Below, piece after piece: positions 1 through 6,198 of a stretch of DNA of 21,177 bases. A program made the position numbers and the translations under genes. The DNA is taken from positions 1 to 21,177 of the IMG/VR virus record IMGVR_UViG_3300020457_000124. One strand, 5' to 3'. The DNA comes from a virus. Each line of letters begins with the position of its first letter. Positions within the stretch are counted from its first letter, which is position 1. The notes beneath the pieces were generated by a model. That model was not told the origin of the DNA. It saw only the letters and a program-made list of their open reading frames with translations, and searched no databases.

Positions 1-65
1 TTAAAGAGGTGATGTCCAAAGTACAGGAGGCACATCCACTTGCAAACCTGAGTCGCTTTACATAA
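1..65 (+). CDS. 3' end of an unidentified gene
   Basis: An open frame runs in from the window edge and stops at TAA 63-65, which overlaps the ATG of the next gene (TAATG). Only about 20 residues are visible, ending in NLSRFT, which is too little to assign a family. The tight overlap suggests it is translated in one operon with the PhoH-like gene. Confidence 0.6.
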   Translation, partial: KEVMSKVQEAHPLANLSRFT

Positions 66-841
66 TGCCAAGAGCAAGGAAGAAAACCAACGGTAATGGC
101 AACGGTAATGGTAATGCACCATTACAACCAATGTCTAAGAAGATGATGAAGAGGAAGAAACCAATTGATAAGTCATATATGACTGAGATCAAACCTCTTA
201 CTGACAATCAAACAATTGCGTTTGATGAGTATAAGAAGGGGAAGAATCTTCTATTGCACGGTGCTGCTGGTACAGGTAAGACATTCATTATGCTTTACCT
301 AGCACTTCAAGAGGTACTAGATGACACTTCACCTTATGAAAAGATATACATTGTAAGGTCATTAGTACCTACTAGAGAGATTGGTTTTCTTCCTGGTGAT
401 CACGAGGATAAGTCATACCTATATCAAATACCTTACAAGAATATGGTGAGGTATATGTTTGGTATGCCTGATGACAATTCATTTGAAATGTTGTATGATA
501 ATCTTAGGACACAGGGAACAATAGACTTCTGGAGTACCTCATTCATTAGAGGTACTACATTAGACAGTGCTATTGTAATAGTTGATGAGTTTAGTAACTT
601 GAATTTTCACGAGTTAGATAGTATAATAACAAGAGTAGGGGAAGACTCTAAGATTCTGTTCTGTGGTGACATCACTCAGACAGATCTAACAAGAGAGCAC
701 GAGAAGTCTAAGATATCAGACTTCATACAAATCCTTCAGGAAATGAAGGACTTTGCTTGCATTGAGTTTGGCATAGATGACATCGTAAGATCTGGTCTAG
801 TCAAACAATACCTTATCACAAAATATAATCTAGGTTTCTAA
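65..841 (+). CDS. phoH: PhoH-like P-loop ATPase
   Basis: This is a 258-aa protein of the PhoH family, a P-loop NTPase group common in marine phages and often considered an auxiliary metabolic gene, although its molecular role is unsettled. A Walker A motif GAAGTGKT lies at residues 66-73 and a Walker B strand IVIVDE at 170-175. A GDITQTD segment at 201-207 and a late arginine (R242, in DIVRSGL) match family motifs. The N-terminus is basic and carries an Asn-Gly repeat (residues 9-17) that looks disordered. The start overlaps the previous stop, and the stop overlaps the exonuclease ATG, so translation is probably coupled. The family call is firm; the function in infection is not established. 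Confidence 0.93.
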   Translation: MPRARKKTNGNGNGNGNAPLQPMSKKMMKRKKPIDKSYMTEIKPLTDNQTIAFDEYKKGKNLLLHGAAGTGKTFIMLYLALQEVLDDTSPYEKIYIVRSLVPTREIGFLPGDHEDKSYLYQIPYKNMVRYMFGMPDDNSFEMLYDNLRTQGTIDFWSTSFIRGTTLDSAIVIVDEFSNLNFHELDSIITRVGEDSKILFCGDITQTDLTREHEKSKISDFIQILQEMKDFACIEFGIDDIVRSGLVKQYLITKYNLGF

Positions 842-1530
842 TGAGTTTTACCTTTGTTGATGATCCTATCGTACCGATAGATGTTGAACCAGTATCAGAA
901 GATGGAGTAAGGTTCTACCCTATTCCTGGTGCTGATAAATACTATCCGAGTGTTACCTCAATCACATCGTTTCAGAACGCCAAATTCTTCGCAGCATGGA
1001 GAAAGAAAGTAGGTGAGTTGGAGGCTAATCAAATTACTGCTAGAGCAACACAAAGGGGTACTGCATTCCACAGTATTACTGAGGATTATATCAAAGATAA
1101 ATTAAATCTTGAGAAGTACTTGGAAAATAATCCATTATCTGTTAGAATGTTTCAGTCGGCCAAGACTACTCTTGATCGCATTGATAACATACACTGTTTG
1201 GAAACTTTCCTATACTCACATTACCTCGGACTCGCTGGTCGTGTAGACTGCATTGCAGAGTTTGATGGTGAGTTAGCAGTAATTGATTTTAAAACCTCAA
1301 CTAAAGAAAAGAAAGAGGACTGGGTTGAACATTACTTTGTTCAAGAGACTGCATACGCAGCGATGTTCCTCGAACTCACAGGTATTGAGGTAAAGAAAAT
1401 TGTCACACTCATTGCGGTTGAAGACGGGTCTGTACAAGTATTTCAGAAGTACAATCTTGATGACTATCTACAACTACTCAAATCATACATTGAAGAATTT
1501 GTTAGGGGGAAAAATGGCGAAAGAAGTTAA
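841..1530 (+). CDS. PD-(D/E)XK exonuclease, RecB/Cas4-like
   Basis: The 229-aa protein has the order of motifs of RecB-type nucleases. GTAFH (residues 73-77) contains the N-terminal histidine. AGRVD (132-136) supplies an aspartate, IDFKTS (148-153) gives the D149-x-K151 core, and QETAYA (168-173) is the helix that follows. Similar proteins are widespread in T4-like cyanophages near phoH and gp32 and are presumed to process DNA ends during replication, recombination or host DNA breakdown. ATG 841 overlaps the phoH stop. The 3' end overlaps the gp33 start by 17 bases. The nuclease fold is well supported; the polarity and substrate cannot be read from the sequence. Confidence 0.88.
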   Translation: MSFTFVDDPIVPIDVEPVSEDGVRFYPIPGADKYYPSVTSITSFQNAKFFAAWRKKVGELEANQITARATQRGTAFHSITEDYIKDKLNLEKYLENNPLSVRMFQSAKTTLDRIDNIHCLETFLYSHYLGLAGRVDCIAEFDGELAVIDFKTSTKEKKEDWVEHYFVQETAYAAMFLELTGIEVKKIVTLIAVEDGSVQVFQKYNLDDYLQLLKSYIEEFVRGKNGERS

Positions 1531-1771
1531 CCCCTTAGAAGATAAATTCTTAACTCCAACTAAATTCTCTCAAGAGATTGAGAGATTAGTTAAGAGCAGC
1601 GAAGGACTTATTACATACATCGAGGCAGTAGTTACTTACTGTCAAGAGCACGAGATAGAATTGGAAACTGTTCCTAAACTTATTTCTAAACCATTGAAAG
1701 AACGTCTTAAGCATGAAGCTCAGAGTCTTAATTATATGAAGCAAACTTCTAAAGGAGTATTACCTTTATGA
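1514..1771 (+). CDS. 33: gp33-like late transcription coactivator
   Basis: An 85-aa protein resembling T4-family gp33, which binds host RNA polymerase and, with the gp55 sigma factor and the gp45 clamp, activates late promoters. The ATG at 1514 is chosen because a purine-rich GGGGGAAAA stretch immediately precedes it. An upstream in-frame ATG at 1400 lies deep inside the exonuclease gene and would add 38 residues read from that gene's alternative frame. The body is mainly helical and charged (TPTKFSQEIERLV, then a helix to KGVLPL). It is shorter than T4 gp33 (112 aa) but in line with cyanophage versions. The stop overlaps the next ATG (ATGA). The many late-type TAAATA motifs in this window fit its presence. 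Confidence 0.82.
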   Translation: MAKEVNPLEDKFLTPTKFSQEIERLVKSSEGLITYIEAVVTYCQEHEIELETVPKLISKPLKERLKHEAQSLNYMKQTSKGVLPL

Positions 1772-2106
1772 CTAATGGTACATTTTTTAAATCGGAACAA
1801 GTACAGGAAAATTTAAACGATATATTTAATACCTATCACGAGATAGCATCTGTAACTAACCAACTTCCATCGATGAGTATGGAAGAAAGGGTAGAACATA
1901 TTGATAGGTGTAAGGTATTGATTGATAAACAAAAGACTTTTTACTTTAGATTATGTCTTGCCTCTAAGGATGATGCTGAGGCAGCAGATATGAAGATGAG
2001 AATAAATGCATTGTCACAAGCATTCGGTTATGCAGATCTTGCAGCGTGTATGGATGCTATGATAGCAACCCTTGACAATTCAAGGGGCACCATTGACAAC
2101 ACCTAA
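1768..2106 (+). CDS. DUF1825-like small protein, homologue of a cyanobacterial family
   Basis: A 112-aa, largely helical protein. Its opening (FFKSEQVQENL), a middle segment around RCKVLIDKQKTFYFRL and the overall length match what I recall of DUF1825, a family nearly universal in cyanobacteria and recurrent in cyanomyoviruses. I know of no settled function. It overlaps the gp33 stop (ATGA) and has an AAGGAG ribosome site about 10 bases upstream of its ATG. Its fixed position between gp33 and gp32 suggests a role in transcription or replication takeover, but that is inference. No membrane segment or catalytic motif is visible. Confidence 0.7.
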   Translation: MTNGTFFKSEQVQENLNDIFNTYHEIASVTNQLPSMSMEERVEHIDRCKVLIDKQKTFYFRLCLASKDDAEAADMKMRINALSQAFGYADLAACMDAMIATLDNSRGTIDNT

Positions 2107-2109
2107 ATA
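2103..2109 (+). promoter_or_regulatory. Late-type promoter motif CTAAATA upstream of gp32
   Basis: CTAAATA overlaps the stop of the DUF1825-like gene, 54 bases before the gp32 ATG. It resembles the T4 late -10 element TATAAATA and the CTAAATA/ATAAATA motifs reported upstream of cyanophage late genes. One motif in AT-rich DNA can arise by chance; the support comes from its gap position and from the same motif recurring before other units here. Confidence 0.45.
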
Positions 2110-2111
2110 GT

Positions 2112-2134
2112 ATGCTACGATTACACAGTAGCAT
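2112..2134 (+). promoter_or_regulatory. Hairpin in the gp32 leader
   Basis: A perfect 7-bp stem (ATGCTAC 2112-2118 with GTAGCAT 2128-2134, 9-base loop) lies just after the CTAAATA motif and 28 bases before the gp32 ATG. No T run follows, so it is not an obvious terminator. T4 gp32 represses its own translation through a structured leader, so this is a candidate operator; I did not find a clear pseudoknot partner. Confidence 0.45.
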
Positions 2135-2162
2135 TAATACACTCAATACGGAGAATACGATT

Positions 2163-3080
2163 ATGTCTTTTGCTTCACTAAAGAAAGCTGCCACTAAAGG
2201 TAGTACTCTTAGTAAACTGACACAAGAGATAGAAAAACTAAACCAACCTCAAGGTGGAGGAGGTTCTGACGAACGTCTTTGGAAACCTGAGTTGGACAAG
2301 TCTGGTAACGGTTATGCTGTTATTAGATTCCTTCCTGCTCCAGACGGAGAGGATATGCCTTGGGCAAAGATCTGGTCACACTCCTTCAAAGGACCTGGTG
2401 GTCAGTGGTACATCGAGAACAGTTTGACCACTCTAGGTCAGAATGATCCTGTCGGTGAATTGAACAGGGAACTTTGGAACAGTGGTCGTGAACAGGATAA
2501 GTCAACTGCTAGAGTACAGAAGCGTAAGCTTTCTTACTACTCTAACATATATGTTGTTTCAGATCCAGCACATCCAGAGAACGAAGGTAAGGTATTCCTA
2601 TACAAGTATGGGAAGAAAATCTTTGACAAATTAGTTGAAGCAATGCAACCTGCATTTGCTGATGAGACTCCACTAGATCCATTTAATCTATGGAAGGGTG
2701 CTGACTTTAAAGTCAAGATCCGTAAGGTTGATGGGTACTGGAACTATGATAAGTCAGAGTTCGCAGCACCTGCTACACTAGGTGGATTTGATGATGGAGA
2801 ACTTGAGGAAATCTGGAAGAAGTCATACTCACTTGCTGAGTTTGAAGCCGCTAAGAATTTCAAGTCATATGATCAATTAAAAGCAAGATTGAATCTTGTA
2901 TTAGGTAAATCTTCACCACGTCCTGCACCTGTTGCAGTTGATGAGAGTGAAGAGGAAGTTGTACCTGCTAACTGGGGTAAAGAAGTATCAGACTTCAGAG
3001 AAAAAGCAGTAGCATCTGCTCCTGCATCTGGTGAAGAAGATACTTTATCTTACTTCCAATCCTTAGCAGAAGAGGACTGA
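2163..3080 (+). CDS. 32: gp32-like single-stranded DNA-binding protein
   Basis: A 305-aa counterpart of T4 gp32, which coats ssDNA during replication, recombination and repair. ATG 2163 is preferred over an in-frame ATG at 2112 because GGAGA lies just upstream and the family's N-terminus begins near SFASLKKA. The OB-fold core carries WSHSF (71-75), QWYIEN (81-86) and FKVKIRKVDGYWNYDKS (182-198). The last 50 residues are acidic and end in SYFQSLAEED, like the T4 C-terminal tail that recruits partner proteins. The protein contains no cysteine at all, so the T4 zinc site (one His, three Cys) cannot form; only the histidine position (H73) appears kept. A hairpin terminator follows. Confidence 0.93.
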   Translation: MSFASLKKAATKGSTLSKLTQEIEKLNQPQGGGGSDERLWKPELDKSGNGYAVIRFLPAPDGEDMPWAKIWSHSFKGPGGQWYIENSLTTLGQNDPVGELNRELWNSGREQDKSTARVQKRKLSYYSNIYVVSDPAHPENEGKVFLYKYGKKIFDKLVEAMQPAFADETPLDPFNLWKGADFKVKIRKVDGYWNYDKSEFAAPATLGGFDDGELEEIWKKSYSLAEFEAAKNFKSYDQLKARLNLVLGKSSPRPAPVAVDESEEEVVPANWGKEVSDFREKAVASAPASGEEDTLSYFQSLAEED

Positions 3081-3094
3081 TTATAAACTGGCAC

Positions 3095-3119
3095 AAGGAG
3101 GACTTAATATCCTCCTTTT
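3095..3119 (+). terminator. Hairpin terminator after gp32
   Basis: AAGGAGGA (3095-3102) pairs perfectly with TCCTCCTT (3110-3117) around a 7-base loop. The stem can extend to 12 bp with one mismatch (GCAC on the left against TTGC on the right). A short T run forms the descending arm. It lies 14 bases after the gp32 stop and separates this unit from the next. Confidence 0.7.
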
Positions 3120-3124
3120 GCTGT

Positions 3125-3130
3125 TATAAT
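3125..3130 (+). promoter_or_regulatory. Sigma-70-type -10 element TATAAT
   Basis: A consensus TATAAT follows the gp32 terminator and lies 27 bases upstream of the secreted-protein ATG. No convincing -35 is visible; the spacing window falls inside the terminator loop. It could start early or middle transcription of the 3152-5117 genes using host polymerase. Confidence 0.5.
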
Positions 3131-3151
3131 TAGTATATTAAACGGAGAATT

Positions 3152-3565
3152 ATGAAACTAGCACCTCTTCTCTTGCTCCCATTCCTAGCAGCAGCACCAG
3201 TTCAGGCGGGGTGGCAAGATTTATTCACACAAACTGGAGGTAGATCCTCTGAAAAGTGTACAAAAAAAGTTTATAACGAAGTCTATGTACCAGGTAACTA
3301 CAACAATCCTGGATATGTAGAGTACGAAACAGAAGTTGTAGAAATCCCTTGTAATAACAGACCTTATCAGTCATCATACAATTCAAGTCCTAGACCTTAC
3401 AGACCTTCACGTGATGGAAATGAGTGTGGAGATGGTAAGTATGCTGGTGGTTTATTGGGTGGTGGTCTTGCTGCTGCTATCTCACAAGGAGATGGTCGTT
3501 GGTGGGCAATCCCATTAGGTGTAGTAGTTGGAAGTTCAATAGGTTGTGATATGGATGGAGGCTAA
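3152..3565 (+). CDS. Secreted protein with glycine-zipper-like C-terminus
   Basis: A 137-aa protein that starts with a signal peptide: a hydrophobic run of leucines and alanines from residue 3, then PVQA before G20, a good signal peptidase I site. The mature part has four cysteines (C36, C67, C92, C132), which could form two disulfides, and a Tyr/Asn/Pro/Arg-rich middle. The end (98-131, YAGGLLGGGLAAAI then PLGVVVGSSIGC) resembles glycine-zipper segments of small envelope proteins. GGAG stands just before the ATG. The family is unknown to me. Export to the host periplasm or envelope is the simplest inference. Its stop overlaps the next ATG. Confidence 0.72.
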   Translation: MKLAPLLLLPFLAAAPVQAGWQDLFTQTGGRSSEKCTKKVYNEVYVPGNYNNPGYVEYETEVVEIPCNNRPYQSSYNSSPRPYRPSRDGNECGDGKYAGGLLGGGLAAAISQGDGRWWAIPLGVVVGSSIGCDMDGG

Positions 3566-3879
3566 TGGATATACATGATATACCTGGTGTAGGTGGATTC
3601 TATACAAAGAAAGAAGTAGATTCTTTAATAAAGTCTGCTGTAGATGAAGCGAGAAAAATTGATGAAGCATCTATGGCAAAGCATAACAGAGATGCTACTA
3701 TCATTAGTATGATACTAGGATTTACTGCTCTTGCTTTGTTTGTTGATGGATTGCTTCGTATACTCGGTATCATTCCACCATTTATGGACATCGATGTTAA
3801 CGTTATTGATGACATTATAGATAAGGTAGAGAGTGACATACTACCTCTAGTTCAAAAGATTCCAAGAAGAAATTTTTAA
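3565..3879 (+). CDS. Small single-helix membrane protein, function unknown
   Basis: A 104-aa protein with one strong hydrophobic segment (about residues 44-71), flanked by a charged helix with KKEV and DEARK before it and an acidic Asp/Ile-rich stretch followed by a basic end (KIPRRNF). ATG 3565 overlaps the stop of the secreted-protein gene (TAATG), so the two are probably translated together and may both act at the host envelope. The size and single helix fit many phage accessory membrane proteins, including holin-like ones, but nothing specific supports a holin call. Confidence 0.65.
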   Translation: MDIHDIPGVGGFYTKKEVDSLIKSAVDEARKIDEASMAKHNRDATIISMILGFTALALFVDGLLRILGIIPPFMDIDVNVIDDIIDKVESDILPLVQKIPRRNF

Positions 3880-3882
3880 ATT

Positions 3883-4407
3883 ATGAAAATTATTAATGAT
3901 TTTTTACCTGAAGAACAGTTCAAAGGTCTTCAGTCATATGTTATGGGCGAGTTCTTTCCTTGGTGGTATAACACTGAGGTTGATTTCCCGAATGATAATT
4001 CATACTTAGATGATTATCAGTTTACACACGTGTTCTATGCTGCTAAAGGTGTTGAACCATTCCCTGAAGAAGAATCTAAGTATCCTGATGCTGTTATTTT
4101 AGATCCAGTCTCTGCATTACTTAAGATTAATAAACCAACGAGAATTAAGGCAAACTTATTACCAAGAACAGAGAATAGAATTATTTTTAATTTTCATAAT
4201 GATATTAAAGAAAAAGATACAGATTATCCAGGTCAAACAGCAATCTTTTACGTCAATACTAATGATGGGTACACAGAATTTGAAGATGGTACTAGGGTAG
4301 AAAGTGTGGCAAATAAAATTGTCATCTTTGATTCTAAGTTAAAGCATAGAGGAACTACTTGCACAAATCAGAAGACTAGAGTTGTAATCAATTTAAATTA
4401 TGTGTGA
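3883..4407 (+). CDS. 2OG-Fe(II) oxygenase-like protein
   Basis: A 174-aa protein with the iron-binding pattern of 2-oxoglutarate/Fe(II) dioxygenases. H105-x-D107 (in NFHND) and distal H155 (in LKHRG) would hold the metal, and R166 (in KTRVVINLNY) would hold 2-oxoglutarate. Strands such as TAIFYVN and KIVIFDS match the double-stranded beta helix. Such genes are frequent in cyanomyoviruses and are usually compared with prolyl hydroxylases; the substrate is unknown. It follows the membrane-protein gene after 3 bases and overlaps the next oxygenase-like gene, so the two may act as a pair. Confidence 0.82.
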   Translation: MKIINDFLPEEQFKGLQSYVMGEFFPWWYNTEVDFPNDNSYLDDYQFTHVFYAAKGVEPFPEEESKYPDAVILDPVSALLKINKPTRIKANLLPRTENRIIFNFHNDIKEKDTDYPGQTAIFYVNTNDGYTEFEDGTRVESVANKIVIFDSKLKHRGTTCTNQKTRVVINLNYV

Positions 4408-5117
4408 TGTTATTTTTCCCCATTACTATTGTTGATGATTTCTTTCCTGATCCTGATGCTGTATTAGAATTAGCAGAGAAAGTAGATTACGATCAACCAA
4501 AGAAGACGAATTATCCTGGTGTTAGTTCTAGTAAACGTTTATATGAAATTGATGAGAGGTTAGCACAATATACTATAGAAAAAATGCTATCTACTTATTG
4601 GGATCCTGATGCTCATGAGTTTCATTGGAATGTTGATTCAGACTTTCAAAAAATAACCCCTCATAAGAATCCATATCTTAATAAGGGGTTGATTCATACT
4701 GATAATATTGTTGGACATCTTGCTACTGCTATAGTATATCTGAATAAAAATGATAGTTATAATGCAGGAACTTCTTTCTATTACAAGAAGGATGGATTGG
4801 AATCTTCTTTAGTATCTAGTGAGAGTATCAATCAAAGTTATATCCAACAGACTAATGAGTTTCACGAGACTGGTGTAGAAACAGAACGGTTAACTAAAGA
4901 GATAGAAAATCATCGTAAACATTTTGAAGAAACGATGAGAGTACAAGCAAAATATAATAGAATGGTATTGTTTCCTTCAGAAATGTGGCATAGTCAAACC
5001 ACTTATGGTGATGAAACTAGGTATACTGTAAGGTGTTTTGTCACTGATGTTTTAGCTATGGTTAAACCAAATAAAGGTATGAAAGCAAGACCACCGATGC
5101 TACGCTATATGAATTGA
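4407..5117 (+). CDS. Second 2OG-Fe(II) oxygenase-like protein (DUF6445-like)
   Basis: A 236-aa protein opening with the same kind of motif as its neighbour (ITIVDDFFPDPDAV). Candidate metal ligands are H97-x-D99 (in IHTDN) and H195 (in MWHSQ), with R209 (in YTVRCF) as the likely 2-oxoglutarate ligand. Between the two halves lies a long charged helix (about 152-182) not present in the first oxygenase. ATG 4407 shares a base with the upstream stop TGA; a GTG one codon earlier is an alternative. The general pattern resembles DUF6445, a group I associate with cyanophages. The substrate is unknown. Confidence 0.75.
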   Translation: MLFFPITIVDDFFPDPDAVLELAEKVDYDQPKKTNYPGVSSSKRLYEIDERLAQYTIEKMLSTYWDPDAHEFHWNVDSDFQKITPHKNPYLNKGLIHTDNIVGHLATAIVYLNKNDSYNAGTSFYYKKDGLESSLVSSESINQSYIQQTNEFHETGVETERLTKEIENHRKHFEETMRVQAKYNRMVLFPSEMWHSQTTYGDETRYTVRCFVTDVLAMVKPNKGMKARPPMLRYMN

Positions 5118-5127
5118 ACCTTAAATC

Positions 5128-5169
5128 ATTATAAAAAAACCCCCTATTTGTGAGGAATCCATTATAAAA
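5128..5169 (+). repeat. Repeated CATTATAAAA near the oxygenase operon end
   Basis: The 10-mer CATTATAAAA occurs twice within about 40 bases, before the small open frame at 5197. The second copy reads on into TACTG and could serve as a promoter -10 region for that frame. Both copies are AT-rich, so coincidence is possible. Confidence 0.35.
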
Positions 5170-5196
5170 TACTGTGTAAGATTCAACACAATACAA

Positions 5197-5367
5197 ATGT
5201 CAGGAGATTTTTTCTCACATAATGATCAACAACCGCCTTTGTGCAAGGCATCAAAAGCAATGGATGAGATTAAAGAATCTCGATGGATTGATACTAATTA
5301 CATTCTAGAAATAGAAAGTATGATAGTTAATGCTAGGTACAGGAATGGTAGCCCAATGCAAGAGTAA
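5197..5367 (+). CDS. Possible 56-aa protein, unknown
   Basis: An open frame from ATG 5197 to TAA 5365-5367 encodes 56 residues, beginning MSGDFFSHND, with a central amphipathic segment (KASKAMDEIKESRW) and one cysteine. Codon use looks like that of neighbouring genes and it fills most of the gap between convergent units. No clear ribosome site precedes it. I recognise no family; it could be a small phage protein or a chance frame. Confidence 0.5.
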   Translation: MSGDFFSHNDQQPPLCKASKAMDEIKESRWIDTNYILEIESMIVNARYRNGSPMQE

Positions 5368-5383
5368 AGGGTCATATATTATT

Positions 5384-5421
5384 CGACTTTTAGTTCCAAA
5401 AAAGTCGGAAAAAAAAGTCGG
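5384..5421. repeat. Hairpin and repeat between convergent genes
   Basis: CGACTTTT (5384-5391) pairs with AAAAGTCG (5400-5407) around an 8-base loop, and a second AAAGTCGG copy follows at about 5413-5421. The block sits between the small rightward frame and the leftward gp53 stop at 5453. Neither strand shows a classic U tract right after the stem, so its role as a terminator is uncertain. It may still stabilise 3' ends. Confidence 0.45.
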
Positions 5422-5452
5422 CAAATTTTTTGGTCAAAAAGGTTTTTCTCAA

Positions 5453-6196
5453 TTAAACATCAATTGATGTAGAACCAGGTCCGTTATCGTAAGAAGTAAT
5501 TGTACTAGATTCGGCAGTTCGATCAACACTTGCACTAATATACCCTCTAGTATCAATAAACCTCTGAGCCACACTTAGTGTGGTTTTTTTATTGTTAGAA
5601 TCGTCTAATTCTGAATGTTCTTCATATGCGAGTTTATCTTCAAACTCGTCAATAATCATATTTGCGAGTTGTGTCGTTGGAATGCGTATTAGGCGTTTTT
5701 TATCATTTTCGTGACTTTCGTGTTCGTAGTTACTTACAGGATATATTGATTCTGTCTCTGATTTAGTTGTTCCATCTGGTAATACTGCTCTAAATGTAGA
5801 ATTCACCTCTATACCAGGTTTAACTACAACCGTATTTCCGTATTTTACCTCTTTAGTCTCATAATGGTGAAGACCGTCTATTTCGTCATATACCTCATTA
5901 CAGTATTTTTGTAAATCTGATTCTATTTTTGGCCATTGCGAATAAACGTCTGTAATGTTGTTTACTAGTAAAATAACCCAATCATAGAATTGATCACCTA
6001 ATACTGCTAATGCTACATCTGAAGGAGAAGACCCATCTGGTAATGTTGTAGTTTCAAACATTGTGACGTATTTTTCCAGATCATCTCTGATTTTACATCT
6101 TCTGAAAAGGTTCTTAACAAGACGATATTTGAATTCTTCATCGTCTGTAATACCTTCTCCAACATAAACATTTGGTAGTAAACTGAAATATGCCAT
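5453..6196 (-). CDS. 53: gp53-like baseplate wedge protein
   Basis: A 247-aa protein starting MAYFSLLPNVYVG and continuing with VKNLFRRCKIRDDL, the typical opening of cyanophage gp53. A segment with VLGDQFYDWVILLVNN is the hallmark of the family: a LysM-like region that in T4 lets gp53 join neighbouring wedges in the baseplate. It follows gp48 on the same strand with a 2-base gap, and its ATG has GGATGG-type purines upstream within the gp48 end. Near the C-terminus, a segment with NNKKTTLSV is encoded by DNA that forms a perfect terminator hairpin on the other strand. Confidence 0.88.
   Translation of the reverse strand: MAYFSLLPNVYVGEGITDDEEFKYRLVKNLFRRCKIRDDLEKYVTMFETTTLPDGSSPSDVALAVLGDQFYDWVILLVNNITDVYSQWPKIESDLQKYCNEVYDEIDGLHHYETKEVKYGNTVVVKPGIEVNSTFRAVLPDGTTKSETESIYPVSNYEHESHENDKKRLIRIPTTQLANMIIDEFEDKLAYEEHSELDDSNNKKTTLSVAQRFIDTRGYISASVDRTAESSTITSYDNGPGSTSIDV
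5569..5590 (+). terminator. Rightward intrinsic terminator inside the gp53 coding region
   Basis: CCACAC (5569-5574), loop TTA, GTGTGG (5578-5583), then seven T residues (5584-5590) form a textbook intrinsic terminator on the plus strand. It lies within and antisense to the 3' part of gp53. It would stop rightward transcripts that read through from the oxygenase operon before they run far into gp53 and gp48. Confidence 0.75.
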
Positions 6197-6198
6197 AT

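Noticed and set aside
89-116. Asn/Gly codon repeat near the phoH start as a tandem-repeat or phase-variation locus
   Set aside because: The units are in frame and imperfect, and the product is a plausible disordered N-terminus; nothing suggests length variation.
1400-1513. Upstream in-frame ATG that would lengthen gp33 by 38 residues
   Set aside because: The added residues would be read from the exonuclease gene in another frame, and a purine-rich site stands directly before ATG 1514.
2112-2162. Upstream ATG that would lengthen gp32 by 17 residues
   Set aside because: It falls within the leader hairpin; GGAGA directly precedes ATG 2163, where the family's N-terminus begins.
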